From NCBI GenBank assembly GCA_963752585.1, contig CAVVYV010000008.1, forward strand, positions 186,001 to 250,000: a stretch of DNA of 64,000 bases. The letters run 5' to 3'. The notes under the pieces are model-generated. The model was given only the letters and a program-made list of their open reading frames with translations, did not search any database and was not told where the DNA came from. Below are positions 53,477-61,776 of this stretch, piece after piece (the stretch's first letter is position 1; every line of letters starts with the position of its first letter). The stretch is from CAVVYV01 sp963752585. Its GTDB lineage: Bacteria; Actinomycetota; Thermoleophilia; Solirubrobacterales; 70-9. The translations under genes were made by a program, and so were the position numbers.

Positions 53477-53944
53477 TCACCTCACCGCTTTCTTCACGAG
53501 CGCGCCGATCGTTGCCTCTTCGGCGGCGGTCAACTCCCTCAGCGCGAAGGAGGTGGGCCACATCGCGCCCTTGTCGAGGTTCGCCTCGTCGCTGAAGCCG
53601 AGCGTCGCGTACCTCGACTTGAACTTGTCCGCGCTCTGGAAGAAGCAGACGACCTTGCCGTCCTCATTGGCATACGCGGGCATCCCGTACCAGGTCTTCG
53701 GCGAGAGGTCCGGCGCGCTGGCCTTGACGATCGCATGGAGGCGCTCGGCCATGGCGCGGTCCCGTTTCGGCATCTCGGCGACTTTCGTGAGCAGGGCGCT
53801 CTCGCCGTCCGCGCGGCGTTCCTCCGCCTTCAGCTCCTGGGCGCGCTCCTTCATCGCGGCTCGTTCCTCGGCCGTGAATCCCTTGGACTTCTTGCTGTTC
53901 GCGGTGCTCTTGGCGGACTTCTTCGTGGCCTTCGTTGCGCTCAT
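53477..53944 (-). CDS. DUF1801-family protein with Lys-rich N-terminal tail
   Basis: 155 residues. The first about 50 are Lys/Ala/Ser/Glu-rich (SATKATKKSAKSTANSKKSK), then the DUF1801 (YdhG/CyaY-like fold) domain with LHAIVKASAPDLSPKTWYG, VVCFFQSADKFKSRYATLG and DEANLDKGAMWPTSFALREL. The basic tail resembles those of nucleoid-associated or RNA-binding proteins. ATG 53944 follows AGGAGGG by 5 nt. It is divergent from a MarR regulator across an 85-bp region with a palindrome, so it may be its target. Function unknown. Confidence 0.8.
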   Translation of the reverse strand: MSATKATKKSAKSTANSKKSKGFTAEERAAMKERAQELKAEERRADGESALLTKVAEMPKRDRAMAERLHAIVKASAPDLSPKTWYGMPAYANEDGKVVCFFQSADKFKSRYATLGFSDEANLDKGAMWPTSFALRELTAAEEATIGALVKKAVR

Positions 53945-53977
53945 CTTTCCCTCCTATGCAGGTTCGTGGAGTCAATC

Positions 53978-53992
53978 ATTTGTATCACAAAT
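53978..53992. promoter_or_regulatory. MarR-type operator candidate between DUF1801 and marR genes
   Basis: ATTTGT-ATC-ACAAAT is a perfect 6-bp inverted repeat in the AT-rich centre of the divergent region. A minus-strand TTGACT (53975-53970) abuts it. The position fits mutual repression by the MarR protein. Confidence 0.55.
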
Positions 53993-54029
53993 AGTTGTCG
54001 TGGCGCAGTAGTTGTGCAAGGATCTCGAT

Positions 54030-54506
54030 ATGGCCCCCAGACCTTCCGCCGACGGTGCGGTCGTCGAGTTCGCCGGCCAGCTGCTCTTCCGGCTCTGGCG
54101 GGTGTCGCATACGCGCACTGCGGAGGCACTCGAGGCGCTTGGTCTAACGACGGCGCACTTCGCGCTCCTCAACGTCCTCGGGACCAACGAGGGTGCGATT
54201 CAGCAGGAGCTTGGCGCGGCGATGGGCATCGATCCCAGCACGATGGTTTCGCTGATCGATCAGCTCGAGGCCGCAGGACTGGCCAAGCGCCGGTCCCGCC
54301 CAACGGATCGCCGCGCCCGCGAGGTTGTAATCACGCCCAAGGGCCGACGGGTCCTGAAGCAGGCGCGGCAGTTGGTGAAGCAGGTGGAAGACGATGTGTT
54401 GCGCGGGCTCAGCGGTACCGAACGGCGTCAAGTGCTGGCGCTGCTTCGGCGCGCGCTCGACTCAGCGCCGCCGCAATCGCCGTGGACCGCTGAGGAAGCG
54501 GAGTAG
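54030..54506 (+). CDS. MarR-family transcriptional regulator
   Basis: 158 residues with the MarR winged helix: an N-terminal dimer helix (FAGQLLFRLWRVSHTRTA), LGLTTAHFALLNVLG, the recognition-helix region (AAMGIDPSTMVSLIDQLEAAG), and the wing KRRSRPTDRRAREVVITPKG. ATG 54030 has AAGGA about 8 nt upstream; an in-frame TTG at 54012 is less likely. Probably represses the divergent DUF1801 gene and itself; ligand unknown. Confidence 0.88.
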   Translation: MAPRPSADGAVVEFAGQLLFRLWRVSHTRTAEALEALGLTTAHFALLNVLGTNEGAIQQELGAAMGIDPSTMVSLIDQLEAAGLAKRRSRPTDRRAREVVITPKGRRVLKQARQLVKQVEDDVLRGLSGTERRQVLALLRRALDSAPPQSPWTAEEAE

Positions 54507-54516
54507 CGGGACTCGG

Positions 54517-55062
54517 TCAGCCCGAGAGCGAGGCCGCCACCGCCGCCAGGCTGGGGGCAGCCCGGTCCCGCTCGGAGAGGACGGGGTCTGTGATCGGCCA
54601 CTCGATCCCGATCTCAGGGTCGTCCCACGCGATTCCGGTCTCCAGCTCGGGTTCGAAGTAGGCGGAGAGCCGGTAGAGGACGTCGGCCTCGTCGCTGAGC
54701 AGGCAGAAGCCGTGGCCGAAACCGGCCGGGAGGAAGAGCTGGCGGTGCTTCTCACCATCGAGCTCGAAGCCCTCCCAGCGCCGGTACGTGGGTGAGTCGG
54801 GACGCATATCCACTGCGACGTCCCAGATCCGGCCGTGGGGGCAGCGCACCAGCTTCGCCTGGCCGCGCTGGAGGTGGATGCCGCGCAGCACCCGGCCGCG
54901 AGAGCGGGTTTGGTTGTCCTGGATGAACTCGACCTCGATCCCGAGCTCGGCGAGCTCGTTCTTGCGGAAGGTCTCGACCAGGTAGCCGCGCTCGTCCCCG
55001 TGCGGGGTGGGCTCGACCAGGACGAGGTCGTTGAGCTCGGTCTCGAGGCGCCTGAAGCTCAC
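54517..55062 (-). CDS. rmlC: dTDP-4-dehydrorhamnose 3,5-epimerase
   Basis: 181 residues, the third enzyme of dTDP-L-rhamnose synthesis. The cupin signatures are PHGDERGYLVETFRKNEL, QDNQTRSRGRVLRGIHLQRG (catalytic His) and FLPAGFGHGFCLLSDEADVLYR. GTG 55062 overlaps the stop of the preceding rmlDB frame (GTGA), so it is the last gene of the rml operon. It is convergent with marR. Confidence 0.94.
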   Translation of the reverse strand: MSFRRLETELNDLVLVEPTPHGDERGYLVETFRKNELAELGIEVEFIQDNQTRSRGRVLRGIHLQRGQAKLVRCPHGRIWDVAVDMRPDSPTYRRWEGFELDGEKHRQLFLPAGFGHGFCLLSDEADVLYRLSAYFEPELETGIAWDDPEIGIEWPITDPVLSERDRAAPSLAAVAASLSG

Positions 55063-57053
55063 TTCAGCGCCTTGCCGTACTGGCGCTCGTAGTACTCGCG
55101 GTAGGTGCCCGAGCGGATCGGCTCCCACCACCACTCGTTCTCGCGGTACCAGGCCACCGTTCGCTCGATCCCATCGGCGAAGCCCACCGCGGCCTCCCAG
55201 CCGAGACCGTGAAGACGCTCGGAGGAGAGCGAGTAGCGGCGGTCGTGCCCCGGGCGGTCGCGGACGTTCTCGATCAGCGACTCGTCGCGGCCGGTGAGCT
55301 CGAGGATGCGCTTCACCACCTCGATGTTCGGGAGCTCGTCGGGTCCACCGACGTTGTAGACCTGACCCGGCTCCCCGCGGTCGAGGACCGCGTCGATGGC
55401 CGCGCAGCAATCGTCGACGTAGAGCCAGTTGCGAACCTGCATCCCGTCGCCGTACACCGGCAGCGGGTCGCCGGCGAGGGCATTGAGGATGCAGAGGGGA
55501 ATCAGCTTCTCGGGGTGCTGGCGGGGCCCGTAGTTGTTGGAGGCGCGAACGATCAGCGCCTCGGCTCCATAGGTTCGGGCAAAGGCGGTGACGAGGAGGT
55601 CGCCGCCCGCCTTCGAGGCGGAGTAGGGCGACGAGGGCTCAAGCGGCGAGTCCTCGGCGGCGGTTCCCTGCTCGATGTCGCCATAGACCTCGTCGGTGGA
55701 GACCTGGAGGTGGCGGATGCCCGCGTCGCGGGCCGCCTCGAGCAGCACGTATGTCCCGTAGACGTCGGTCTGGATGAACGCGCCCGGCGAGGTGATCGAG
55801 CGGTCGACGTGGGTCTCGGCGGCGAAGTTGACGACCGCGTCGCAGCCCTCGACGGCCTCGGTGGCGCGATCGCGTTCGGCGATGTCACCCTCGACCAGCT
55901 CGAAGCGCTCGGCGGGGAGGTCGTCGAGGTTCTCGCGGCGACCCGCATAGGTGAGCTTGTCGAGCACCCGGACGGAGTCGCCGGGGTGGCGCTCGAGCCT
56001 CAGGCGAACGTAGGTTGAGCCGATGAACCCGGCGCCGCCGGTGACGAGGAGCCTCACGCGGCGTCCTCTCCCGCCGAGCCACGGCCGCTCGTCGGCCGGC
56101 TCCTCCGGCGGTTGGCCGTCCGCGTCCTCGGCGGCCTCCTTCTCGCCCCCGCGCAGGTCGAGCGCAGGCTGGCGCCTCGAGCTTCGGCTCCGCCGTGGCT
56201 GTGGCACCTCGCTCTCGGGCCGCCTCCGTCTCGCGAGGTAGTCGGAGAGCCCGCGCCGCCAGGGCGGCAGCCGGATCGGCGTCTCCCGGCCGCTCCCCAG
56301 GACCGAGTTTGCGGGGCGCTCGGCGGGGCGCCCCATCTCGTCGCTGGTGGTCGCCATCACCCGGGTGACGGTCTCCGTCTGGCGAAAGATCTCCATCGCG
56401 AACTCGTACCAGGAGCAGCTTTCGGCAGCGGCCATGTGGTGGACGCCGTAGGCGCCGCTGTCGATCAACCGGACCAGCCCCGCCGCCAGGTGGCCGGTGT
56501 AGGTGGGGCAGCCGATCTGGTCGTGGACGACGACCACCGGCCCGCCGCCCTCGCCGAGGCGGAGCATCGTCTCGACGAAGTTGTTGCGCCCGGGCCCGAA
56601 CAGCCAGGAGGTGCGGACGATGAAGCTGCGCCCGGTGGCGAGCGCGGTGGCGCGTTCGCCGGCCAGCTTGGTCCGCCCGTAGGCGTTCAGCGGCGCCGGG
56701 TCGTCGGACTCGGTGTAGGGCCCGCCCTTCCTTCCGTCGAAGACGTAGTCGGTGGAGACGTAGAGGACCTTCGCTCCGACCTGTGCGGCGGCGCCGGCGA
56801 CGAAGCTCGCCCCCTCGCCGTTGACGATCTCGGCGTCCTTCTCGCTCGTCTCGGCCCCGTCGACGTCCGTCCAGGCGGCGCAGTTGATCACCGCGCCGGG
56901 GCGCTCGCGGCCGATCACCCGCTCCACCCGCGCCGGGTCGGTGACGTCGAGCTGGTCGCGGTCGAGCGCGACCACCTCGTGGCGAGCATTGCGAGCGACG
57001 ATCGCTACGTCCCTGCCGAGCATCCCCCCGGCGCCGGTTATCAGGACCTTCAT
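55059..57053 (-). CDS. rmlDB: dTDP-4-dehydrorhamnose reductase-dTDP-glucose 4,6-dehydratase, one open frame (RmlD-RmlB)
   Basis: 664 codons without interruption. Residues 1-290 are RmlD (MKVLITGAGGMLGRDVA, YVSTDYVFDGRKGG, YGRTKLAGERA). A 50-residue Arg/Glu/Pro-rich linker (RRRPESEVPQPRRS... EEPADERP) follows. The rest is RmlB (LLVTGGAGFIGSTYVRLR, VSTDEVYGDIEQG, YSASKAGGDLLV). Together they catalyse the second and fourth steps of dTDP-L-rhamnose synthesis. A GTG at 56057 starts the RmlB part, and an out-of-frame TGA overlaps it (GTGA), so a frameshift in the linker would split it into two ordinary genes like the other junctions of this operon. ATG 57053 overlaps the rmlA stop. Confidence 0.85.
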   Translation of the reverse strand: MKVLITGAGGMLGRDVAIVARNARHEVVALDRDQLDVTDPARVERVIGRERPGAVINCAAWTDVDGAETSEKDAEIVNGEGASFVAGAAAQVGAKVLYVSTDYVFDGRKGGPYTESDDPAPLNAYGRTKLAGERATALATGRSFIVRTSWLFGPGRNNFVETMLRLGEGGGPVVVVHDQIGCPTYTGHLAAGLVRLIDSGAYGVHHMAAAESCSWYEFAMEIFRQTETVTRVMATTSDEMGRPAERPANSVLGSGRETPIRLPPWRRGLSDYLARRRRPESEVPQPRRSRSSRRQPALDLRGGEKEAAEDADGQPPEEPADERPWLGGRGRRVRLLVTGGAGFIGSTYVRLRLERHPGDSVRVLDKLTYAGRRENLDDLPAERFELVEGDIAERDRATEAVEGCDAVVNFAAETHVDRSITSPGAFIQTDVYGTYVLLEAARDAGIRHLQVSTDEVYGDIEQGTAAEDSPLEPSSPYSASKAGGDLLVTAFARTYGAEALIVRASNNYGPRQHPEKLIPLCILNALAGDPLPVYGDGMQVRNWLYVDDCCAAIDAVLDRGEPGQVYNVGGPDELPNIEVVKRILELTGRDESLIENVRDRPGHDRRYSLSSERLHGLGWEAAVGFADGIERTVAWYRENEWWWEPIRSGTYREYYERQYGKALK

Positions 57054-58123
57054 GGGATCGAGATCTCCGCGTGGTCGCCCACCAGAAAGCGAAGCGTCTT
57101 CGGCCGCCCGTCGCTGTGGGTGAGGGTGACGTCCCTCCCCAGCAGGCTCGCCTCGACCCTCGCGTGGAGGTCGATGATCCGCGAGCCCCGGAGGACGATC
57201 GAGTGCTCGATCTCCGACCCGGTGATCACCACGTCGCCCTCGATCGACGTATAGGGGCCGACGTAGGCATCGGTGATTCGGGTCCCCGGGCCGATGATCG
57301 CCGGCCCGCGGACGGTCGTCCGTTCGAGCCGCGCTCCCTTCTCGATCACCAACTTCCCCTCGACCCGGGAGTCGATCAGCTCGCCCTCCACCCGTTCCTC
57401 CAGGTCCTCGAGCACCAGGCGGTTCGCCTCCAGCATGTCCTCCAGCATCCCGGTGTCCTTCCACCACCCGGTGACCGTGTGGGGCTCGACCCGCTTGCCC
57501 GAGTCGATCAGCGTCTGGATCGCGTCGGTGATCTCGAGCTCGTTCCTCCATGAGGGCTCGATCGAGCGGGCGGCGTCGAAGATCGCCGGCTGGAACATGT
57601 AGACGCCCACCAGGGCGAGGTCGCTGGGGGGGTCCTTGGGCTTCTCGACCAGGCGGACGACGCGGTCGCCATCGAGCTCGGCCACCCCGAACTCGCCCGG
57701 GTCGTCGACCTGGGTGAGCAGGATCAGCGCATCGGGCTCGGAGGAGCGAAAGGACTCGACCAGCTCGACGATCCCCTCCCGGAGGAGGTTGTCGCCCAGG
57801 TAGACGACGAAGGAGCTGTCGCCGAGGAAGTCCTCCGCGGTGAGCACCGCGTGAGCGAGTCCGGCGGGCCTCTCCTGCTCGATATAGGTGATCGCGGCCC
57901 CGAATCGGGAGCCATCGCCCGCCGCCTCCCGGATCTCGTCGCCGGTCTCGGGAGCGACGATCACCCCGATCTCGGTGATACCCGCCGCGACCAGGGCCTC
58001 GATCCCGTAGAAGAGCACGGGCTTGTTGGCCACCGGCACCAGCTGTTTCGCCGAGGTGTGGGTGATCGGGCGCAGGCGCGTTCCGGCCCCCCCTGAGAGG
58101 ATCAGTCCCTTCAGTTCCTTCAT
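57050..58123 (-). CDS. rmlA: Glucose-1-phosphate thymidylyltransferase, long form with C-terminal hexapeptide region
   Basis: 357 residues. The nucleotidyltransferase domain starts LKGLILSGGAGTRLRPITHTSAKQLVPVANKP and is read here as GLILSGGAGTRLRPIT, with IEQERPAGLAHAVL, VVYLGDNLLREGI, WWKDTGMLEDMLEAN. A left-handed beta-helix of hexapeptide repeats (about 250-345; IIGPGTRITDAYVG, IEHSIVLRGS) follows. It makes dTDP-glucose. This long form is a distinct, archaeal/actinobacterial-like subgroup. TAGCCT lies 9 nt before ATG 58123. Head of the rml operon. Confidence 0.92.
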   Translation of the reverse strand: MKELKGLILSGGAGTRLRPITHTSAKQLVPVANKPVLFYGIEALVAAGITEIGVIVAPETGDEIREAAGDGSRFGAAITYIEQERPAGLAHAVLTAEDFLGDSSFVVYLGDNLLREGIVELVESFRSSEPDALILLTQVDDPGEFGVAELDGDRVVRLVEKPKDPPSDLALVGVYMFQPAIFDAARSIEPSWRNELEITDAIQTLIDSGKRVEPHTVTGWWKDTGMLEDMLEANRLVLEDLEERVEGELIDSRVEGKLVIEKGARLERTTVRGPAIIGPGTRITDAYVGPYTSIEGDVVITGSEIEHSIVLRGSRIIDLHARVEASLLGRDVTLTHSDGRPKTLRFLVGDHAEISIP

Positions 58124-58132
58124 TCGGCGCGA

Positions 58133-58138
58133 AGGCTA
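58133..58138 (-). promoter_or_regulatory. -10 element of the rml operon
   Basis: Minus-strand TAGCCT ends 9 nt before ATG 58123; transcripts would have a leader of only 2-3 nt or none. Confidence 0.42.
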
Positions 58139-58148
58139 CTCGTGAGGC

Positions 58149-58619
58149 TCAGTAGACCCCGCCCAGCTTGCGGTGGTCCCAGGTCGCGACCCGCTGGGCG
58201 CGGAAGTGGATCGCCACTCGCTTCGGAGCCTGGGCGACCAGGGCGGCGGCCGCGTCCCCCTCGACCGACTCGACCCCTTCGCTGTAGCGGATCGTCAGCT
58301 CCTTCCCGAACTCGACGATCTCGTCGGTGTCGCGGACGAGCTCGGCCTCCGCCTCGATCATCACCCCGCGGAGCTCGCCGTACTCGACCCCGGTCTCGAC
58401 CAGGAGGGTGGCGCGGGGGTCCCGCTCGAGGTTCTTCGCCTTCTGCGACTTGGCGTAGGTCCAGATCCAGATGTCGCCGTCCCGGAGCACGTACCAGAGC
58501 GGCATCAGGTGCGGCCAGCCGCGTGGTCCGAAGGTGCCGACGACGACGATCCGCTCGGTGGCGAGCAGCTCGTCGCGCTCGCGGTCGGTGAGCTTGATCT
58601 GGTCGCGACGCGAGGGCAC
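58149..58619 (-). CDS. PPOX-class (pyridoxamine phosphate oxidase-like/F420-binding) protein
   Basis: 156 residues with the split beta-barrel signature: ELLATERIVVVGTFGPRGWPHLMPLWY, read here as VVVGTFGPRGWPHLMPLWY, then IWIWTYAKSQKAKNLERDPRATLLVE. In actinobacteria such proteins bind FMN or F420 and act as reductases; this one is close to the F420-type class. It starts 8 bp downstream of the acylase gene and on the same strand, so it is probably in the same operon. Substrate unknown. Confidence 0.8.
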   Translation of the reverse strand: MPSRRDQIKLTDRERDELLATERIVVVGTFGPRGWPHLMPLWYVLRDGDIWIWTYAKSQKAKNLERDPRATLLVETGVEYGELRGVMIEAEAELVRDTDEIVEFGKELTIRYSEGVESVEGDAAAALVAQAPKRVAIHFRAQRVATWDHRKLGGVY

Positions 58620-58626
58620 CGCTCGG

Positions 58627-61031
58627 CTAGCCGGGCGGCGAGCCGTCGGGGATCAGCGTGAGCGCCTCCCAAGGCCCTTCCCCGGCCATCGGCTGCATCT
58701 CGCCAGCAAGCCAGCGCGGCTGGAGGTCGTCGTAGTGACGACTCCAGGCGTGGCCCGACTGGCCGGTGAAGTCCTGCCAGAGCGACCGCTCGGGTTGCTT
58801 GGGTGTCGGCGACCATCCGCCAGCTCGGCGCCCAGATCGCCTCGTAGGGGTCGCTCGGGTCGTAGGCGATCTGAGCGACTGTCTCCTGGGCGCCGCCCGG
58901 GCGGAGGGTGCGGTTGAAGACCCAGTCGAAAGCGGGGTTGGCGGCGCCGAGCGCGTGGTTGAAGCGCAGCTCGTGCACATGGCCCCAGCGCCAGTGCTCG
59001 GGATCGGGGCCGAAGCGCGTGCTGAGGTCGTCGAGGGCGCCGCGGAGCGCCTCCAGCGCCAGCTCGTCCCAGGGCCGGCCGATCAGCTCGTCGTCCCCCT
59101 CCTCCCAGAGGGCGAGCAGGTGCGAATGCCAGCGCCACGGTGAGGTGACGTGGGTGGTGAAGCCGCTGTCGGCACGGTCCAGATAGCGCTCGGCGAGGTC
59201 GCGGTCGCCGATCGCCGCCCGGGTGAACTCGCGCGCCAGCCGCAGTAGGAAGGCCTGGTAGATCGTGCCGGCGACCGTCTCGGGACCCAGAAACCGGTCC
59301 CAGCTCTTCAGCCGCTCGATCGCCCGGATCTCCCGCTGGCCCTCGGGCTCGAGCCGGGCCAGCCGGTGGACCACCTCGTCGCCGGGGATCGAGTAGAGGT
59401 CGGTCTGCATCAGGCGGAAGCTGTCGAGGTCGTGCTCGTCGGTGCCCTCGATCAGGTGCTCGATCCGCTTCGCCCGGTAGCCGTCGAGCCAGTCGCTGGT
59501 GATGTGGTGAGGGTAGGAGTCGTCGACGATCCGGTTGTTGGCGGTGACGAGGTAGCCGCGCTCGGGGTCGGTCAGCTCGGGCAGCTCCTCGTAGGGGACC
59601 GTGCCCTCCCACTCGAACTCCCCGGTCCAGCCGGGCTTCGGGAGGTCCGGGCAGTCGCCCTTGCGCAGCGGGATCCTGCCCACCAGCTTGTAGCCGATCG
59701 AGCCGGCGCGGTCAGCCCAGACCAGGTTGGAGACCGGCATCGTCAACGTCGAGAGCATCTCGACCAGCTCGCCGCCGCTGCGCGGCTCGAGCACCTCGAG
59801 GTGGGCCATCGAGACCGCGGGATGGTCGAAGGCGGTCCAGCGGAGCGCCAGCGGCTGGCCGGCGTCGGCGCCGAGCGGCTCGTTGACGATCGGGCCGTGG
59901 TGGGTGAGCCGGACCTGGTGGCGAACCGGGGCGTCGCGGCCCCTCACCTGGATCTCCTCCTCGATCACCTCGAGTGGGCGCAGCTCGCCCTCGAACTCGT
60001 AGCTCTCGCCCTCGATCCGCTCGACGAAGAGGTCCTCGACGTCGGCCATCGCGTTGGTGAAGGCCCAGGCGACGTCGTTGTTCTGGCCCAGCGAGATGCC
60101 CGGCAGGCCCGGGATCGACGCGCCACGGCAGAAGCGCCCGCCGAGCTCGAGCGCCATCTCGTGCCAGATCCCGGGCATCCCGCTCGGGAGGTGCGGATCG
60201 CCGGCGATCAGGGCGTCACCGCTCGCGGTCCACTGCCCCTTCACCGCCCAGTTGTTCGATCCCGAGGCGGCGCCGGCGAGCCCGATCTGCTCACGCACCC
60301 GGCCGATCTGCTCGGCGAGGGCGAGGCCGTTGCCCTCCCAGCGCTCGCCCGGGCGCATCGCGATCGGGTTCTGCTTCGGGTAGGTGGGGTCGAGCTTCGC
60401 GGCGCGCTCCTCGCCGAGCTCCCGGACCAGGTCGGCGCGGAGCAGCTCCCGCTCCCAGTTGGTCGAGAGCCCGAAGGCGAGGAGCTTGTTGCCGGCGAGC
60501 ATGTCGGCCGGCCGGTAGGGCTCGAACTCGAGCCGAGTCAGCTGGAACTCGGCGGGGGGCGCATCCGCGGCGCTCGCCGCCGCGTTCAGCCCGGCGCAGT
60601 AGGCGTCGAGCAGGGACCGGAGCTCGGGCTCGAGCTCGGCCTCCTCTCGGAGGGCGATCCGGCGCAGGCCGAGGGTGCGCATCAGGCGATCGACCGCGAG
60701 TCCGTTCGACCCGGCGACCTCGGAGACGCGGCCGGATGCGATCCGGCGCTGCAGGTCGCACTGCCAGAGGCGGTCCTGGCCGTGGCAGAAGCCCTGCCCG
60801 AACCAGAGGTCGTGGGGGTTCGCCGCGCGGATTCGGGGCATTCCCCAGCGGTCGCGGGAGATCTCGACCTCGCCCTCGAGCCCGGCGACCCGGAGCTCGC
60901 CCTCCGTCTTCGGCAGCGGGCGGCGGAAGAGCTGCCACCAGATTCCGGCGGCGGTGGCGCCGAACAGGGCACTGCCCAGACCCTGTGGCCGCGGCACCCC
61001 CCTTCAGCAGGCGCCCGAGATCGATCCGCAT
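58627..61031 (-). CDS. Penicillin acylase-family Ntn hydrolase (two frameshifts)
   Basis: About 800 residues, a self-processing acylase/amidase. The alpha-chain region has RIRAANPHDLWFGQGFCHGQDRLWQ, read here as DLWFGQGFCHGQDRLWQ. The beta chain would begin at the catalytic Ser in ASGSNNWAVKG (about residue 258 from ATG 61031), followed by GDPHLPSGMPGIWHEM and a WAFTNAMADVEDLF block. There is an N-terminal hydrophobic segment (ALFGATAAGIWW) and probably export. One shift lies at a six-C run (about 61000) and one near 58800; the C-terminus then ends at TAG 58629-58627. It could cleave N-acyl-homoserine lactones, penicillin-like amides or other acyl-amides. Confidence 0.88.
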
Positions 61032-61776
61032 CAGTCAGTCATACCAGGCGGCAACCGCCCCTCGTCCTCGAGCTTCTCGAGATGGGCCTGCATCGCGATC
61101 GCCGCAGGCCCGCGGAGCTGCTCGGGGACGTCGTCCCAGACCTCGGCGAGGAGCTTCGCCCGCGAGCGCTCCCCCCGCTCGAGCGCCGCCACGAGCCGAT
61201 CCTCGCGCTCGGTGCGGTGGGCGATGTACTCGGCGATCTTCGCCGCCGGGTCGTCGATCTCGGGGCCGTGGCCGGGGAGGAGGAGGTCGAGATCGAGCCC
61301 CTCGAGTCGGTGGAGGGAGTGCATGTAGTCGGTCAGCGAGCCGCCGTGCTCGCGTGGAGGGACGATCGTCGAGCCCTCAGCCGAGGATCAGGTCACCGGT
61401 GAAACAGCTGGTGATTCCGCCGGAGGCCGGGTGCTCACGGTCGAGGAAGAAGCAGACGTGGTCGTCCGCGTGCCCGGGGGTCGGGATCACCCCCAAGCCG
61501 GCGGCGGAATGGGCGTCGTGCGCCTGCTCGGGCTCGACCCCGAGCATCTCCACGCCCTCGGCGTGGTCGCCGTGATGGTGGGTGAGCAGCACCGCGCCGA
61601 TCCCGCCCCGAGCCTCGGCGGCTCCGCGAACGGCCTCGATATGCCCGGCGTCGGCCGGCCCGGGATCGATCACGATCGCTCGGCCCCCTCCCGACGACGT
61701 AGGTGTTGGTTCCCTCCAGAGTCATCGGCCCCGGGTTGGGGGCGACCAGGCGCTCGATGTCGGGGTGGGAATTCAG
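61031..61776 (-). CDS. Metallo-beta-lactamase-fold hydrolase (two frameshifts)
   Basis: About 245 residues in three frame segments (shifts near 61685 in a GGGGG run and near 61377). The MBL motif is LLTHHHGDHAEGVE, with GVIPTPGHADDHVCFF and LPGHGPEIDDPAAKIAEYI supplying further metal ligands, and the N-terminus is the lactonase/RNase-type APNPGPMTLEGTNTYVV. The C-terminal helical tail (about 180-245) is family-typical (LACTB2-like). There is no clear ATG/GTG start: the frame opens at CTG 61776, which overlaps the upstream stop (CTGA). Stop overlaps the acylase ATG (TGATG). Confidence 0.82.

Noticed and set aside
59366..61402. A 678-codon open frame opposite the penicillin-acylase gene
   Set aside because: No start signal, no family motif, and extreme Arg/Glu/Leu repetition typical of antisense GC-rich frames. 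The acylase strand has all catalytic motifs.
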